Shown: positions 14,701 to 26,600 of the stretch, one piece after another
How positions within the stretch are numbered: the first letter of the stretch is position 1
Layout: each line of letters starts with the position of its first letter
DNA from: Hirsutella rhossiliensis
Taxonomy: Eukaryota > Ascomycota > Sordariomycetes > Hypocreales > Ophiocordycipitaceae
Direction: 5' to 3'
Assembly: GCF_020360975.1 (NCBI RefSeq)
Contig: NW_025408683.1
Location: 1,302,001 to 1,366,000 of the forward strand
Length of the DNA: 64,000 nt
The notes under the pieces: generated by a model
What the model was told of the DNA's origin: nothing
Databases searched by the model: none
What the model saw: the letters and a program-made list of their open reading frames with translations, nothing else
Program-made: the position numbers and the translations under genes

Positions 14701-17700
14701 AAAACTAGCTAGCTATATTAAAATAAAGATATAAGTTTCTAGGACTAGTAGATTTAGAAGAAAGTAAAATTTTATAATAATTTAGCTATTAAATAGGATA
14801 AAAGGGATAACTATTTAAGTAAATTATTATAGGCTTTAGCGATATAAACGAAATTAGTAAGCGAACTATCGGATATAATAAAATCGATTAATAAGACCTA
14901 TATACTAACTAATATAGCTATATAACCTAGTATTTAATATAAATAAAATAAAGGATATAATATAACGATTTAAAGAGTTATTACTACTTTAAGGAAAGAC
15001 CTTAAATAAATTAATAAAGAGCTTAAGTTAAGAGAAACTAGCTCTTAAAAGAAAGAATAAAGCCTATAAGATAAAATAAAGAATATCCCTTAAGAATACC
15101 GGAAATATAATAAACTCTTTAAGGAAGAACTTAAGATAGGGTTACCCGAATATAGCTAATAGGACTATAAAATTTATCTTAAGGATAGAATAACGCCGAC
15201 GTTCTATAAGATTTATAACCTAAACGAAAAGTAACTATAAACGCTATACGACTACCTTAACGAAAATCTATAAAAGGGATATATATAAACGTTAATATCT
15301 AAAGTAGGCTACTTAGTTATATTTATTTTAAAGAAAAATAGTAAGCTATAACTAGTTATTAACTATAGACGCTTAAACGATATTATAATAAAGGACCGAA
15401 TACTATTATAGCTTATATCGGAACTATAAGATTAACTATATAGTAAAAAATAGTTTATAGCCCTTAATCTTAAAGGCGCCTATAACTTAATATATATAAA
15501 AAAGGGATATAAATAGATAATAGCCTTTAAAACGAAATTCGGACTATTTAAATATCTAGTAATACTATTTAGACTTATAAATATACTAGCTACCTTTTAA
15601 TAGATAATTAATAATATCCTATATAAATACTTAGATATCTTTATAGTAGTATACCTAAATAATATCCTAATCTTCTTAGATACCCTAAAATAATATAAGG
15701 AATATATCTATAAGGTACTCTACGTACTTTAGAATATAAAGTTACTAGTTAAACTAAAGAAAAGTAAGTTCTATATATAGGAAGTAAACTTCCTTAAATA
15801 TATAATCTTATTAAGAGAGATATAAATATAATAAGATAAGATTAACTTAGTTAAAGAATAGCTAACGCTAAAGAATATTAAGGATATATAAAGTTTCCTA
15901 GGATTTATAAATTACTACTAACGATTTATTAAAGATTTTAGAAAGATTATAGTACTATTATATAACTTAATAAAGAAGGAAAAAGAATTTATATAAGACG
16001 ATAAAGCTAATAAAGCTTTCGAATATATTAAAACTATAATTATATAAGAACTAGTTTTAACTACCTTTAATCTAGAATGATAAATCGAACTTAAAACTAA
16101 TATATTAGACTTTACTCTAAGAGTATAAATCGGATAAAAAGATAATAAAGGAAGACTATAACCGATTATATTTTATTTAAAGAAGCTATATAGCGTAGAA
16201 CTTAATTACCTTATTTATAATAAAGAATTCCTTACGATTATTTAAGCTTTTAAGGAATTTCGATATTACCTTCTTAAAAGTAAGTATAAAGTTAAGGTTT
16301 ATATAGATTATAAAAATATCTTATACTTTATAATAATATAATAGTTAAACGGACGATAGATCTAATAGGCCGAATACTTATTAGAACTCGACTATAAAAT
16401 AATCTATAAAAAAGGAATAGAAAACGGTTAAGCTAATACCCTTAGTTAACGAATTAACTATAATATAAGAGCACCTATAATAAAACGATAGCTCCTAGAA
16501 ATTAATAAAAACGGGAACTACTAGCAACGATAGCTAAATATAATATTTAAAGTATAACTTAATAACTTAATATACTAAAAGATCCTAAAATAGATAAAAG
16601 AATATAAAGTACTAAACGGATATAATATAGAATATTTAGAAGTTTTAATATATAAAAATAAAATCTAGATACTACTAGAATTACGAGATAAAGTTATATA
16701 AGATATATATAAATATTTAATATATAGATACTAAGGAATCTAAAGAATAATAGAACGGATTAAACGATAATATAACTTCTTATAGCTTAAGGAAGTAGTA
16801 TAATAAGTTATTAAAGAATACGAACTTTATATATAAAGTAAAGCTAAACGATATAAGCTATATAGAGAATTATAACCGCGACTAGTACTAGAGAAACTAT
16901 AGGATTCGATAGCTTTTAACTATATTATAAAGCTACTACTATTAAAAGAACTTATAACTAACGTTAAATATAATAGTATATTTATTATTACTAATAGATT
17001 AATAAAGTATAGATACTTTTTACCGTATAAGGAAGTAAGTAATATAAAAGAGCTAGTATATATATTCCTACGAATAATTATTAGTAATTATAGACTACTA
17101 AACGAGATTATCTCTAATAAAGGAAGTATATTTATAGCTAAATTTTAGTAAGCTCTTATAGTATAATTAGGGACGAAATATAAGCTTAGTATAGCTTATT
17201 ACCCATAAATAAATAGATAAATAGAATAACTTAACTAAACGCTTAAATAATATTTACGATACTATATTAGCTATAAATAAAACGATTAAGTTAAATAGCT
17301 ATTAATAGCGTAACTAGCTTATAATAGCTTAGTTATAGAAATAACTAAGCTCTTACTAGTATATACTAATTACGGATATAACCTAGAAGTATTTAAGGTT
17401 ACTTAATAATAACTATAAGTAGAACGAGCGATACTATAAGTAGATTAGCTATAAAAATTATATAAAGAAATATAAAGAACGAATATCTACTTACTATAAC
17501 CGGAAAGGATTATAAGGACTAATCTTTTAAGAGGGAGATATAGTCTACCTTATATAATAAAATATTAAAATAAAACGACTAAGTAATAAATTAGATTTTA
17601 AAAAACTTAGACTATTTAAGGTTAAGAAAACTATTTTAAAAGTTAACTATAAACTTTCGATATTAATAATAATAAGGATATACCTAATATTTTATATCTC

Positions 17701-17960
17701 GTTATTAGAACTAGTACTACGAGACGCTAAACTATAGGATAAAATCGAAGTTAACGATAATTAAGAATATAAAGCTAAATAAATACTAGATATAAGAAAA
17801 TAAGGTTAGTAATAAGAATACCTTATTAAGTAAAAGGGATATAGACTAGAAGAAAATACCTAGGAACTATTTAAGTACTTAACCTACTATAGTTCTTTAC
17901 TTTAATAGTTCTACTAGTAAAATCCCTCCTAAGTATCGTAAAATCGCCTAACGAACTAAT
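11761..17960 (+). pseudogene. Gyp2 gag-pol, destroyed by RIP
   Basis: Landmarks on the plus strand in order: a CCHC zinc-knuckle frame near 12,667-12,711 (spacing CX2CX4HX4C, with Cys and His now Tyr); an RT block near 15,365-15,400 (YRRLNDI); the RT active site near 15,645 (YLNNILIF, both catalytic aspartates now asparagine); an RNase H block near 16,089 (ELKTNILDF, aspartate mutated); the integrase zinc-binding region near 16,690-16,830; and the first integrase catalytic block near 16,985 (TNRLIKY). Many in-frame TAA/TAG stops make it inactive. The order RT, RNase H, integrase is the Ty3/gypsy order. Confidence 0.88.
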
Positions 17961-18633
17961 AGTATTATAATTAATTATATTAAATCTACCTATAAACTAA
18001 ATATCGACTACCGCTTTAGATTCTTAGCGCTTAGCCTCGTTAAGGTTATCTAAGGAATAAAGGCCCTAATAGACTATCTTAGTACCCTTTATCTTTAGCT
18101 AGCGCTTTTAATAGTAAAGCCGCGCTAAACGAGCTAAGGCTTTATTTAGGTTAGCTTAAGCTTTTAATATTCGCTCCTTAGTAATTTCTTCTTCTTTATT
18201 TAATCGATCGGACTCTAGATTTATTTAGGATACTAAGAAACATATTAGCTTTAAATAATAAGTAAGATAACGAAGTTACCTATAGGAGCTAATCGCTACG
18301 CCTAACGTATTATAGGAACGACCCCGCTATATATATTCGGTATACTTAGAAGATTTCTCTAGTATTTTATAGCGGAAGCCGCGCAATAAATAGAAAGAAT
18401 ACGGTATAACGTCGAAACTAAGACGATTAATAGACTTAGCTAAACGAATATACTTAAGGGTCTTATAAGAACGATCCTTCGATACGCGACTAGATATACT
18501 ATTAGCAGTATATCCTAAGGGATAGAAAGGATAAAACGGGGAATATATATACGCGCGATAAGGGTATATTTATATACGGCGGCTAAGGTAGTAGTAGGTC
18601 TTACGGATAAGACTAAAAGGAAGGGAGATATTA
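17961..18633 (+). other. Gyp2 3' region between pol and 3' LTR
   Basis: RIP-mutated interior without a recognisable domain. It is likely the 3' untranslated region plus the polypurine tract: a purine-rich stretch, AAAAGGAAGGGAGATA, lies just before the LTR (near 18,615-18,631). That is the usual position of the plus-strand primer. Confidence 0.5.
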
Positions 18634-19103
18634 TATTATAACTATAGTTAGCGGGCCGTAAGAGAGCTAGCTACGTTTACGTAATAAGGCGGCTTAGAAT
18701 AATAGTTAGGACGAGAAGTTACTTAAGCTTAGCTTACCTAGAGCATATATAAGCTAAGTAAGCCTTATATAAATAGATTACTACTTAAGAGCATAGCTTA
18801 CGAGTAAGCTATAGTAAGCTATAAAGGGGATTATAGCTAGGACCGTAATCTAAGGATAGTCTCTATAAGTATATATAGCTACCTACTTTTACTCCTTTAG
18901 ATAGATAGCTCTTTAGCTTTTAATATAGATCTTTATTATAATTCTATCTCTAATTTTAATTACCTAGTTATAGTCTATAGTTTATAACCTCCGACTTATT
19001 ACTAATATAATATACTTATTATTACTTAGACTATACCCTATTATATCTACTAATATAAACCCCTCGATAGGTTTATCCCTTAAAAATAATACCGGTCGTT
19101 ATA
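18634..19103 (+). repeat. Gyp2 3' LTR
   Basis: 470 bp, a direct repeat of 11,291-11,760. It ends GGTCGTTATA followed by the duplication CTTCT. Confidence 0.95.
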
Positions 19104-20789
19104 CTTCTCTTATTACTACGCGACCTAGATAAAGCTATCTTACTTAATAAAACTAAGATAATAACTAGCGCCTTTAGAACTATATAGATCGCTACTATCT
19201 TAGCCGACGTTATTAATAAGCTCTTATTTAAATAGGTAGCCTCTATAAACGCTAAGATACTTAAGATCGTTACTACTATTACTAGTATAAAGTGCCTCCT
19301 TACCTATTTAAAGATATTTAAGGCCGCCGCCGTAAAAGAGCGCGAGGCCTCTAGTATACTAAGAACTTATAAGTTTAAAGAGACCCTTAAGCGCACCTTA
19401 GCTAGGACTAGAGGATCTAGTATAGTAGACCTTATATTTAACGAGCTATTAAGGAACCTATTTACTAGACGCTTACTTACCGCCGCCGCGGCCCTACCCT
19501 TTACTCCCTTTAAGCGGGCTAACTTATTCGCTAAGGAATAGGCCTTAATACTAGTCTAATAAAAGCTTAACCCCTTCTAGGTTCTAAGCTATAAAAAGCT
19601 TAGACTATTCCCTATTATACCTTTTATAGTATACTACGATAACCTAGGCGATATAGACGGCTATATAGGTATCGTTTACTTTAGGTTAGAAGCGCTAGTT
19701 TATGGAGCCCTAGACGCGGCCGTAATCTAATTAAATCTATTCGCCGCTATCTATAAGGAGGCCGACGCTAACCTCTCGCTCGGCTAGTACGCTGCCCTTA
19801 CTAGAGTGCCCGCTAGCTTTATCTATTAGTTCGCGTTCGCCGCCTACCTCTTAGATAACTCGCCTAAGCTCGCTATAGCTTACTAAAGAGCCGCCCGCGT
19901 TAGCCTCTTATATACGCTAGCCGCGGCCTACCCTTATACGGCTAATATAATAGCTTATTTTAACTCGTTAGACTAGAAGTTTACTAACGTATACCTAAGC
20001 GGATTCTAGAACCTAGGCCTAACTATATAGGTACTAGTAGTAGTAATTTATAATAAATTTCTAGCCTCTTATAATAGACTAGCTATAATACTCTTAGTAA
20101 AACTAGCCCCGAATAACGCTTATAGCGTGCCTATTTATAGAGCCTTTAATATATAAGATACCTTAGCTAACGTGCTAGTAGGCCCTAAGGAACTAATAGA
20201 GAAGGAAGCTAAGGAAGAGATCCCCTACCCTACCCTTACCTTTATAGCGTAAGATAGTCGGTTACTAGGTTAGCTTTATAGTATCCTTAGCCTTATTCGT
20301 TTTATTACTAGCTTAGCTATAAAGCGCCCTTAGTTATAATTAGTTTTCCCTAGCTTAGCTATACTACGCCCCTAGCCCTATTTATTTATTACCTTAGTTT
20401 AGCTACCTAGCGCCCTTAGTCTTAATAGTATTTTACTCTTAGCTTAGCTGCCTCGCGCCCTTAGTATTAGTCGTACTAGGTTATATTCTAGATAAGAAAT
20501 AAGTTATTTCCTATACTAACCTTAGAAATCTATATAACTTTATTATAATTCTATATTAGCGCGACTCCCGCTTAAATACTATAAGAGACTAATAAGCATA
20601 TTAGTTAATTTTTTTACCTTAAGTATTTATTATAAGATACCTTATAATTAATAATCTAAGTACTTATAATAATATTAGCCTCCCTTAAGAAAGTTACCCT
20701 TAACTCCTTAAAGCTCCTTATAAAAGAAGGAACTTAGAAGCTACTAGGTAAACTCTAGGAAATTACCTAGAAATCCTAGAAATAATAAC

Positions 20790-21357
20790 ACTTAAGGTAT
20801 ATAAGCAAAAGCGGAATTTTAGGAAATTAAGGAATTACGTAAGACTATATAATAGAGGGGAAGAAGGAGTATAAGGTAGGATTTTCAATGGAATTTATTA
20901 GTAGTGTATTAGTATATAGAAGAGGTATTAAAGTTAATAATTCTCTATCTATCTACTAGCGGACATACTGTCTTATATAGATAATTATAGCTGAACGGAA
21001 GAACCTTTCGGGACTATATTTAGGCTGCCGTATAGCCCTAAGACTAGGGAATTCCGTGATACCTCGAGTGAATCTAGAAGTGTCTTGGTTCTACTAATAT
21101 TTATGTTTAAAGGAGGTTGGTCGTGCCGGTGTTCTTAAGAGGTCTTAGCTAGCATTCTAAGCTAGCTCTATTCCTTCGATTCCCGATTATACGATAACCG
21201 GCAACCCGTTTAATGCATAATAATATATAAGATAATAAGCGATTCTTACTCTATAGGATAAGATTTTGTCTATAATTAATATACTACTTATTAGCTTATA
21301 TAATCGGGAGAGTATATTATAGCTGCTTTATTTATAGTAGGAACACCGTTCCTTATA
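20790..21357. mobile_element. 568-bp insertion, diverged relative of the Z solo LTR
   Basis: It lies inside the Gyp1 3' LTR. The duplication ATAAC is at 20,785-20,789 and 21,358-21,362, and the empty site is visible in the 5' LTR. Unlike its surroundings it keeps many CpA and TpG dinucleotides. Part of it (around 20,868-20,900, GGAGTATAAGGTAGGATTTT) resembles the reverse complement of the Z LTR, so it is probably a solo LTR of a related family. The end dinucleotides are not clearly canonical, so the class is inferred. Confidence 0.6.
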
Positions 21358-21895
21358 ATAACTAAGCGGATTATATAGATATTTTATAGAGATTTCCCCT
21401 AGGGATATATTATATAGGGAATATACTACGATTTCCTAAGTAATAATAGTTCCTTAGGGATTATACTAATATTTCCTTAAGAAGTTACTATAAGAATATA
21501 GTAGGGAAATTATAGAGAAATACCTATGCCTACCTAGGGAAAATACTAGGAAATACTACTAATACGCTATACTACTATCGTATAATTATAAGGTTAAAAT
21601 ATTACTTAGTTAAAGCCCTAAGTAAGGTCCTATGCTCGCTATAGTATATATAGAAGATAGAGAACCTATTAAATCTTAGGCGGGTAGAGAAGAATATAGA
21701 TAGTTATTACTACTCTTACTTTAACTTATAAGACTAGTAGCTAGTTTATATTTAACGCGCGTAATAATATATAGTAGCTAGTCTATATAATATATTTAAT
21801 TATATATAGTAGCTAGTCTATTTAATTACCTATTAAACTTATACTAGATCTAAGTAGACGGTAAGGTTAACGTACTAGCCCTATACTAAGGGACT

Positions 21896-22592
21896 TATAA
21901 GAATATACCCTTATATTCCTTTTTTACTATTATAAAGAAATAATAAGTATAGGGAGGCTTTATAAAATAAGCTAGTAAAAAGAGGCTCTATAATATAGTC
22001 TAAGGGAATAACCCTTAAAAGATAAAGACCTCTACTAGATATCTATACCTTCCTCTAGGAAAAGCGGGTTAGGATAAGCCTATCCTTATAAATAAAAATA
22101 TGCATAAATTGCATAAATTAATTACGAGCAGAACAGAAACCCTATTGCCTATTTTAGCTTAGCGGTTCCGAAGATATCCGCGATACGAGAATAGGTAGGG
22201 CATAGAACATTTTAGTTAAATCCACTACTTATACTAGAACCTATAGTCTTACGTTAACTATCACGCTATAATTAGACCACCTACTAAGTTAGGAAGATAT
22301 ACTATAGATAGAGCTTTTTAAGCACTATAGAATATACTAGAAAGCTAACTAATCGGTCTACTAGTAAGCGAGCAATAGTCTATAAAAGAGGAAGGATTTC
22401 CCTAGGAGTAGTAGATAGAATAAGCAAGTTTATATATATCTTTTATAACGCTATTCTTTTAATATATTATTTAGCCCCTTATATGCTCGTTATAAATTCC
22501 GGACGAAATCCTACCCTATACTCCTTCGACCGATCTTTCCGCTTACGTTATCGATTACCCGATTCTACGCTTATTACTTTTACCTTCTTATA
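21896..22592 (+). mobile_element. Solo LTR, family Z (copy 1)
   Basis: 697 bp with ends TATAAGAA.../...TTCTTATA, consistent with TGTAAGAA...TTCTTACA before RIP. A perfect 5-bp duplication GGACT is at 21,891-21,895 and 22,593-22,597. Two further copies of nearly the same length lie at 30,098-30,793 and 44,176-44,872. No internal element sequence is attached, so this is a recombination product. It is much less RIP-mutated than its host. Confidence 0.85.
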
Positions 22593-22608
22593 GGACTAGT
22601 ATATAATA

Positions 22609-23182
22609 CTTACCTTAACTATCTAATTTTATTTTCTTTCTTTCTTTTACTTACTTTACCCTTTCCTAAGATATAGCGGCGAACTTAAATAGTATCTTAG
22701 GCCTAGCTATAGACCTCCCTAAGAATACTACTATCTTCTTTAGCGTATTACTATTTAAGAGTAAGAGCTTTATTTTACCTACTTACTATAGCGAAGTTAA
22801 AGTAAAAGGTAGTAAATAGCGCTTCTACGCTAAAGATAAGGAAATATTTATAGACTAAGACTAATAAGACGTTTATAAGTAAAAGTAACCTCCTTAGTAT
22901 ATCTATAAAGATCGTTAGTACTTAATACTAATAAGCCCTATTAAATAGTAGGATATTACCCTTAAAGACGCTTAGATAATATATAAGGGTATAAGGGCGT
23001 TAAAAAGATAAATAGATTTACTAGGAATAAGGCCTACTAGGAAAAGTATATCGTCGATATATATAACTTTCTTTATAGAGCTATTAATAAATAATAAGCT
23101 ATAAGCTTTAGCTTTAGCGTAATAATTAAGATCTTAATAAGAGGTATTAAGAATATAGTATACCCTTTACCTTACCTACTAT
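22609..23182 (+). other. Host remnant, middle segment (gag-like region)
   Basis: RIP-mutated sequence between Gyp1 and the copia element. A pyrimidine-rich leader (22,625-22,670) precedes a degraded plus-strand frame. It is the continuation of 1,825-3,669 and resumes at 29,544. A gag-like origin is suggested by its position upstream of the integrase remnant at 32,640-33,170; no motif is clear. Confidence 0.45.
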
Positions 23183-23668
23183 TATTATAAAGCGTAGCTT
23201 GATTTCGTAGTTCTAAGAGATATCCCTTAGTATAAGGGACCTAGGAAGCTAAAAAACACTTAGTATAGAAGAAGGAAGAAGGAGCTAAAAAGAGGTATAG
23301 AAAGGAGGGTTCGGGTATAAGGGGAAGTAGAAGTAGTAATTGCTTCCTATAAAGGTAGCGAGAGATAAGACGGATATACTAGTAACGGCTAGAAAGGAGG
23401 GGAAAAACCGGTAAAAAGCTCGGTAGTTAAAAGGATATTAGTAGCTTCTTTAAGTAAGATCTTCTTTATTAATTAAGATACTAAACGGGTATAAAGAGGG
23501 GCGTTAGATAGAGGAAAGAAGGATAATTAAGGAAATATAATTATTACTCCCCTACCTTTATTACTGCCCCTATAAGAATTAAATCTCTCTACCTTACCTA
23601 TCCGACCCCTTACTTTTAAATTTACCTTCGTATATTTTTATATACTTCTTATATCTCTCTTCGCGAGA
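23183..23668 (+). repeat. Copia 5' LTR
   Basis: 486 bp, starts TATTATAAAGCGTAG and ends TCGCGAGA. It matches 29,053-29,538 and five other whole or partial copies in the window. Confidence 0.95.
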
Positions 23669-23699
23669 GTTATAAGCCTCGGAGGAATAGAATTCCTAT

Positions 23700-26600
23700 A
23701 CCTTCCGGCTACTATAAAAGGCACCTTTCTTATATCCCTTATAACTTCCTTTTACCCCTCTTACTAGAAAAGCCGATTTTTAACCGACTTTTCTACCCCC
23801 CCTCTTATATAACGATATCGAAAAACGACTCCTCTACCGTCCCTATAGTCCGTAGGACGATTCTAGTAGAGCCCTAAGATTAGGATAAATAGGTAAAGGA
23901 GCTATAGGCTCGTATAGATAGAACTATCTATAATTTAGTCTTCTCTAATAAGTAGGACCCTCTCGAGCCCCCTCTTCGTCCTAGGGCAATAGACTTTATA
24001 AAGGGAGATTCCCTCTTCTCTAAGCTAACCTCTATATAGTAAAGAGCTTTTTCTGCTACCTTAGGTAACTACGAGAGTTATTATAAGGAATACCTTTAGA
24101 AGACGAAGCTACTAACTACTATACGTATAGCGATAACGGAATCTGTTAGTGCTATAAAGCTAATTACTCTTTAAAAGGAAGAGACTCCTAGGCAATAGCT
24201 TTTAAAGCTCGAGACCTTAATAGCTCCCTTAAGGGGCTATATAACTAACTATATTAGGAAGACCTATACGGCCTACCTAGGAGCCTTTTCTACTAAGAAC
24301 CTACTAGCTTCTTCGTAGCTAGCTAAGTAGGAAGAAATCCTCGAGGAAGCTAACTAATACTTCCTTATAGAAGCTCCTTCCGGCTAGTAGCTATAGGATA
24401 TATCTCTATTAATAAAGCCTATTAATAACGGTTACTTAACTATCTTTTAAGAGGCTAGCTAGGAACTAGATAAAGAGGCTGCTAGAGTATAATAGTAAGT
24501 AGTCTTATTCCTTTATAGCTAGCACCTAACCTAGACGGCTCGACCTGCTGCCCCTATAGCTGCTGCAGCCCTTATTGCTACGGCTCCCGCTATTACTACT
24601 ACGGCTATTGCTCCTTTAGCTCCTCCTCCCTCGAGAGCCTTAACGCCGTCGTTAACTATAGCTACGGCCCCGGCCCCGGCTACGCATCTTACTCCGGGCC
24701 CGGCCCCGGTCCCGTTAGTTAGACCGGCCCGACTAGTCCCCTAATAGACCTTTTAGTCCGTTAGTCGAAAAATCAGGGAACTAGTCGAAATCGAACCTCT
24801 TCGTTAAAATTAGTAATAAAGGGTAAAAAGGGGGGGTTTTTAAGTAGACCTTCTATATTAGGACGAGGATTCCTCGAAGAAATAAAAGACTAGGCGAAAC
24901 GGCTGCCTAGCCTATAAATCCCTAGGCCATCGATTATTATAATACTAGTAGGTCTTCGAGGAAAACCGACCTAAAGGATTTAACCCTTTAAAGAGGCTAT
25001 AAGAAACGATATAATAGTCTCTTAAGGAGGACCCCTCGTTATAGAAGAAGATAGACGAGATTTAGGTTGCTAAGAAATAGTAACTAACGCCGCTGCCTTT
25101 ATTCGAGCTGTAAATTCGAGGAAAAATCGTTAGTATAGCAAATCCGGTATTCGTCTTCCCTACGGATTAGTAAGACTAACCGTTAGGACCCTCCGACTAT
25201 CCCCTACGAAAATCAGCTCTCCTTAACTCTAGTGCTTCCCATAATATCTATAATATACTCTTATAATTCTAGGCTTTTAAGAAGGTATAAAGGGAATATC
25301 TTATTACTAGGGAATTAACTATACGGATAGAGGGATATAGAAGGGTAAATTTTACGATAAAATTACCTAATAGATCTATATAAATTCTTCGACGAAAAAG
25401 GGTAGCTTTTTGCCCTCGATTTTTAACGAGCTTAATTTCCTTCTACCTTCTTTAAAAGGAAGGGATCTTTTAAGATATAACGTCTAAGCCTACGAGGCTA
25501 GTGTAAAAGAATTAGACTATTAGGCTTATTAAGGAGAAATTCGGTTAATTTATTCTCGAATTCCGACCTATCCTTAAAAAGGAATCTCTCGAGAAGTTAG
25601 CTTTCCCTACTAGGAGGAATAGGTCTACTATAAAGGACCCTCTTTTAGCAGCCTAAGGAGATAGTATTCTTTAGCACGCACGACTTAGTTACCCGGGCCC
25701 CCTAGCTTTATATAAGCTAGGCTAATAATAAGGCGTATAAATAAGGGGCCTAAAGACTATCGAATATAAATACTATAGCTAAGGAAAGACTAAGAGACAA
25801 ATTTCTAGACGAACGCCTTTACGGCCGGACTAGCCGTATAAGGAAATTTAAGTCGACTAGACCGACGTCTCTAGGGATTAGGAAAGCTTCGTTAGGGTAA
25901 TGTTTTTTATAGACGCTTTTTTAGGGATGGTTTTCCCCTATTTCTTATAGACCTGCCTAAGTAAGTATAACTAGTCTGCCCTCTAGGACTTCGTTAACTA
26001 GATAAATTCCTACTTTAGCTATAAGGTAAAGAAGATACGGTCTAACGGAGAGCTATTTATAAAGGATATTTTAAATTAGCTTCGAAAAAAGGGTATTTTA
26101 CCCCTCCCGTTAGCACTAAATACCTAGGCCTAAAACGGAGGGGCAGTAAGATTAGGGGGTACTATAATAGAAAGGGCCTATACGATAAGACTTACTATAA
26201 GGCTTCTATACGACCTTTAGAGGGAAGTCGTTAAAACCGCCTATTACCTTTAGAACCGGACCCCGAGGGACCCTAAGGACCCTAGGGGACTAAACTAAGG
26301 AATAGACTAGAAATCCCCCCTTAAGCTCTTTATAAAAAAGAGGGCCTCGCTAGCCTACCTTTATACCTATAGCTATAAGGCATACGTAGTAACTACCGAT
26401 ATATAGCTAAAAAGGAAGAAGAAAAGAAAGCTTAATCTAAGAGCCTTTATTAGTTACCTCGTTAGTTATAATTCTATAAATATCTTCCGGATCTAGATTC
26501 CTCTTTTATAGAAGGTAATTTTAACTAAGGATATAATTTTCGATGAATCTAGCTTCTTCGATAAAAAGAGGGATTAATAGCCCCTCTTACTCTCTTAACG

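Larger units (their letters stand above)
11291..19103 (+). mobile_element. Gyp2: complete Ty3/gypsy retrotransposon nested in Gyp1
   Basis: 7,813 bp. The two direct LTRs are exactly the same length (470 bp) and have inverted ends TGTTACGAC.../...CGTTACA, now RIP-mutated. The target duplication CTTCT is at 11,286-11,290 and 19,104-19,108. The uninterrupted site can be seen in the inverted Gyp1 relative near 42,545, where the flanking sequences are contiguous. It is the most heavily mutated part of the window and is younger than Gyp1. Confidence 0.95.
10560..20260 (+). pseudogene. Gyp1 third ORF downstream of pol, split by Gyp2
   Basis: After pol and before the 3' LTR, a further plus-strand reading frame can be followed from about 10,730 to 11,285. 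It resumes at about 19,109 beyond the Gyp2 insertion and runs to about 20,250. Its only breaks are TAG/TAA at likely Gln/Trp codons. It totals roughly 1.7 kb (about 560 codons) and is alanine-rich and more GC-rich than its surroundings. The same region occurs at the equivalent place in the inverted relative (41,400-43,250), so it belongs to the element rather than being a chance capture. I recognise no protein family. It could be a second gag-like or env-position protein; this is inference. Confidence 0.6.
3670..22608 (+). mobile_element. Gyp1: Ty3/gypsy retrotransposon with three nested insertions
   Basis: A full-length chromovirus-type gypsy element: 5' LTR, gag-pol, a third ORF and a 3' LTR. 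LTR ends are TA...TA, derived from TGTTAC...GTAACA. The 5-bp target duplication CTTAC is at 3,665-3,669 and 22,609-22,613. The span is 18.9 kb because it contains a complete Gyp2 (11,291-19,103), a 568-bp insertion (20,790-21,357) and a Z solo LTR (21,896-22,592). Without them the element is about 9.8 kb. All coding parts are destroyed by CpA-to-TpA mutation. A truncated inverted relative lies at 40,284-48,420. Confidence 0.9.
20628..22608 (+). repeat. Gyp1 3' LTR, interrupted twice
   Basis: It aligns with the 5' LTR (3,670-4,375) in three blocks: 20,628-20,789, 21,358-21,895 and 22,598-22,608. They are separated by the 568-bp insertion and the Z solo LTR. It ends ATATAATA, followed by the element's duplication CTTAC. 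Confidence 0.9.
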
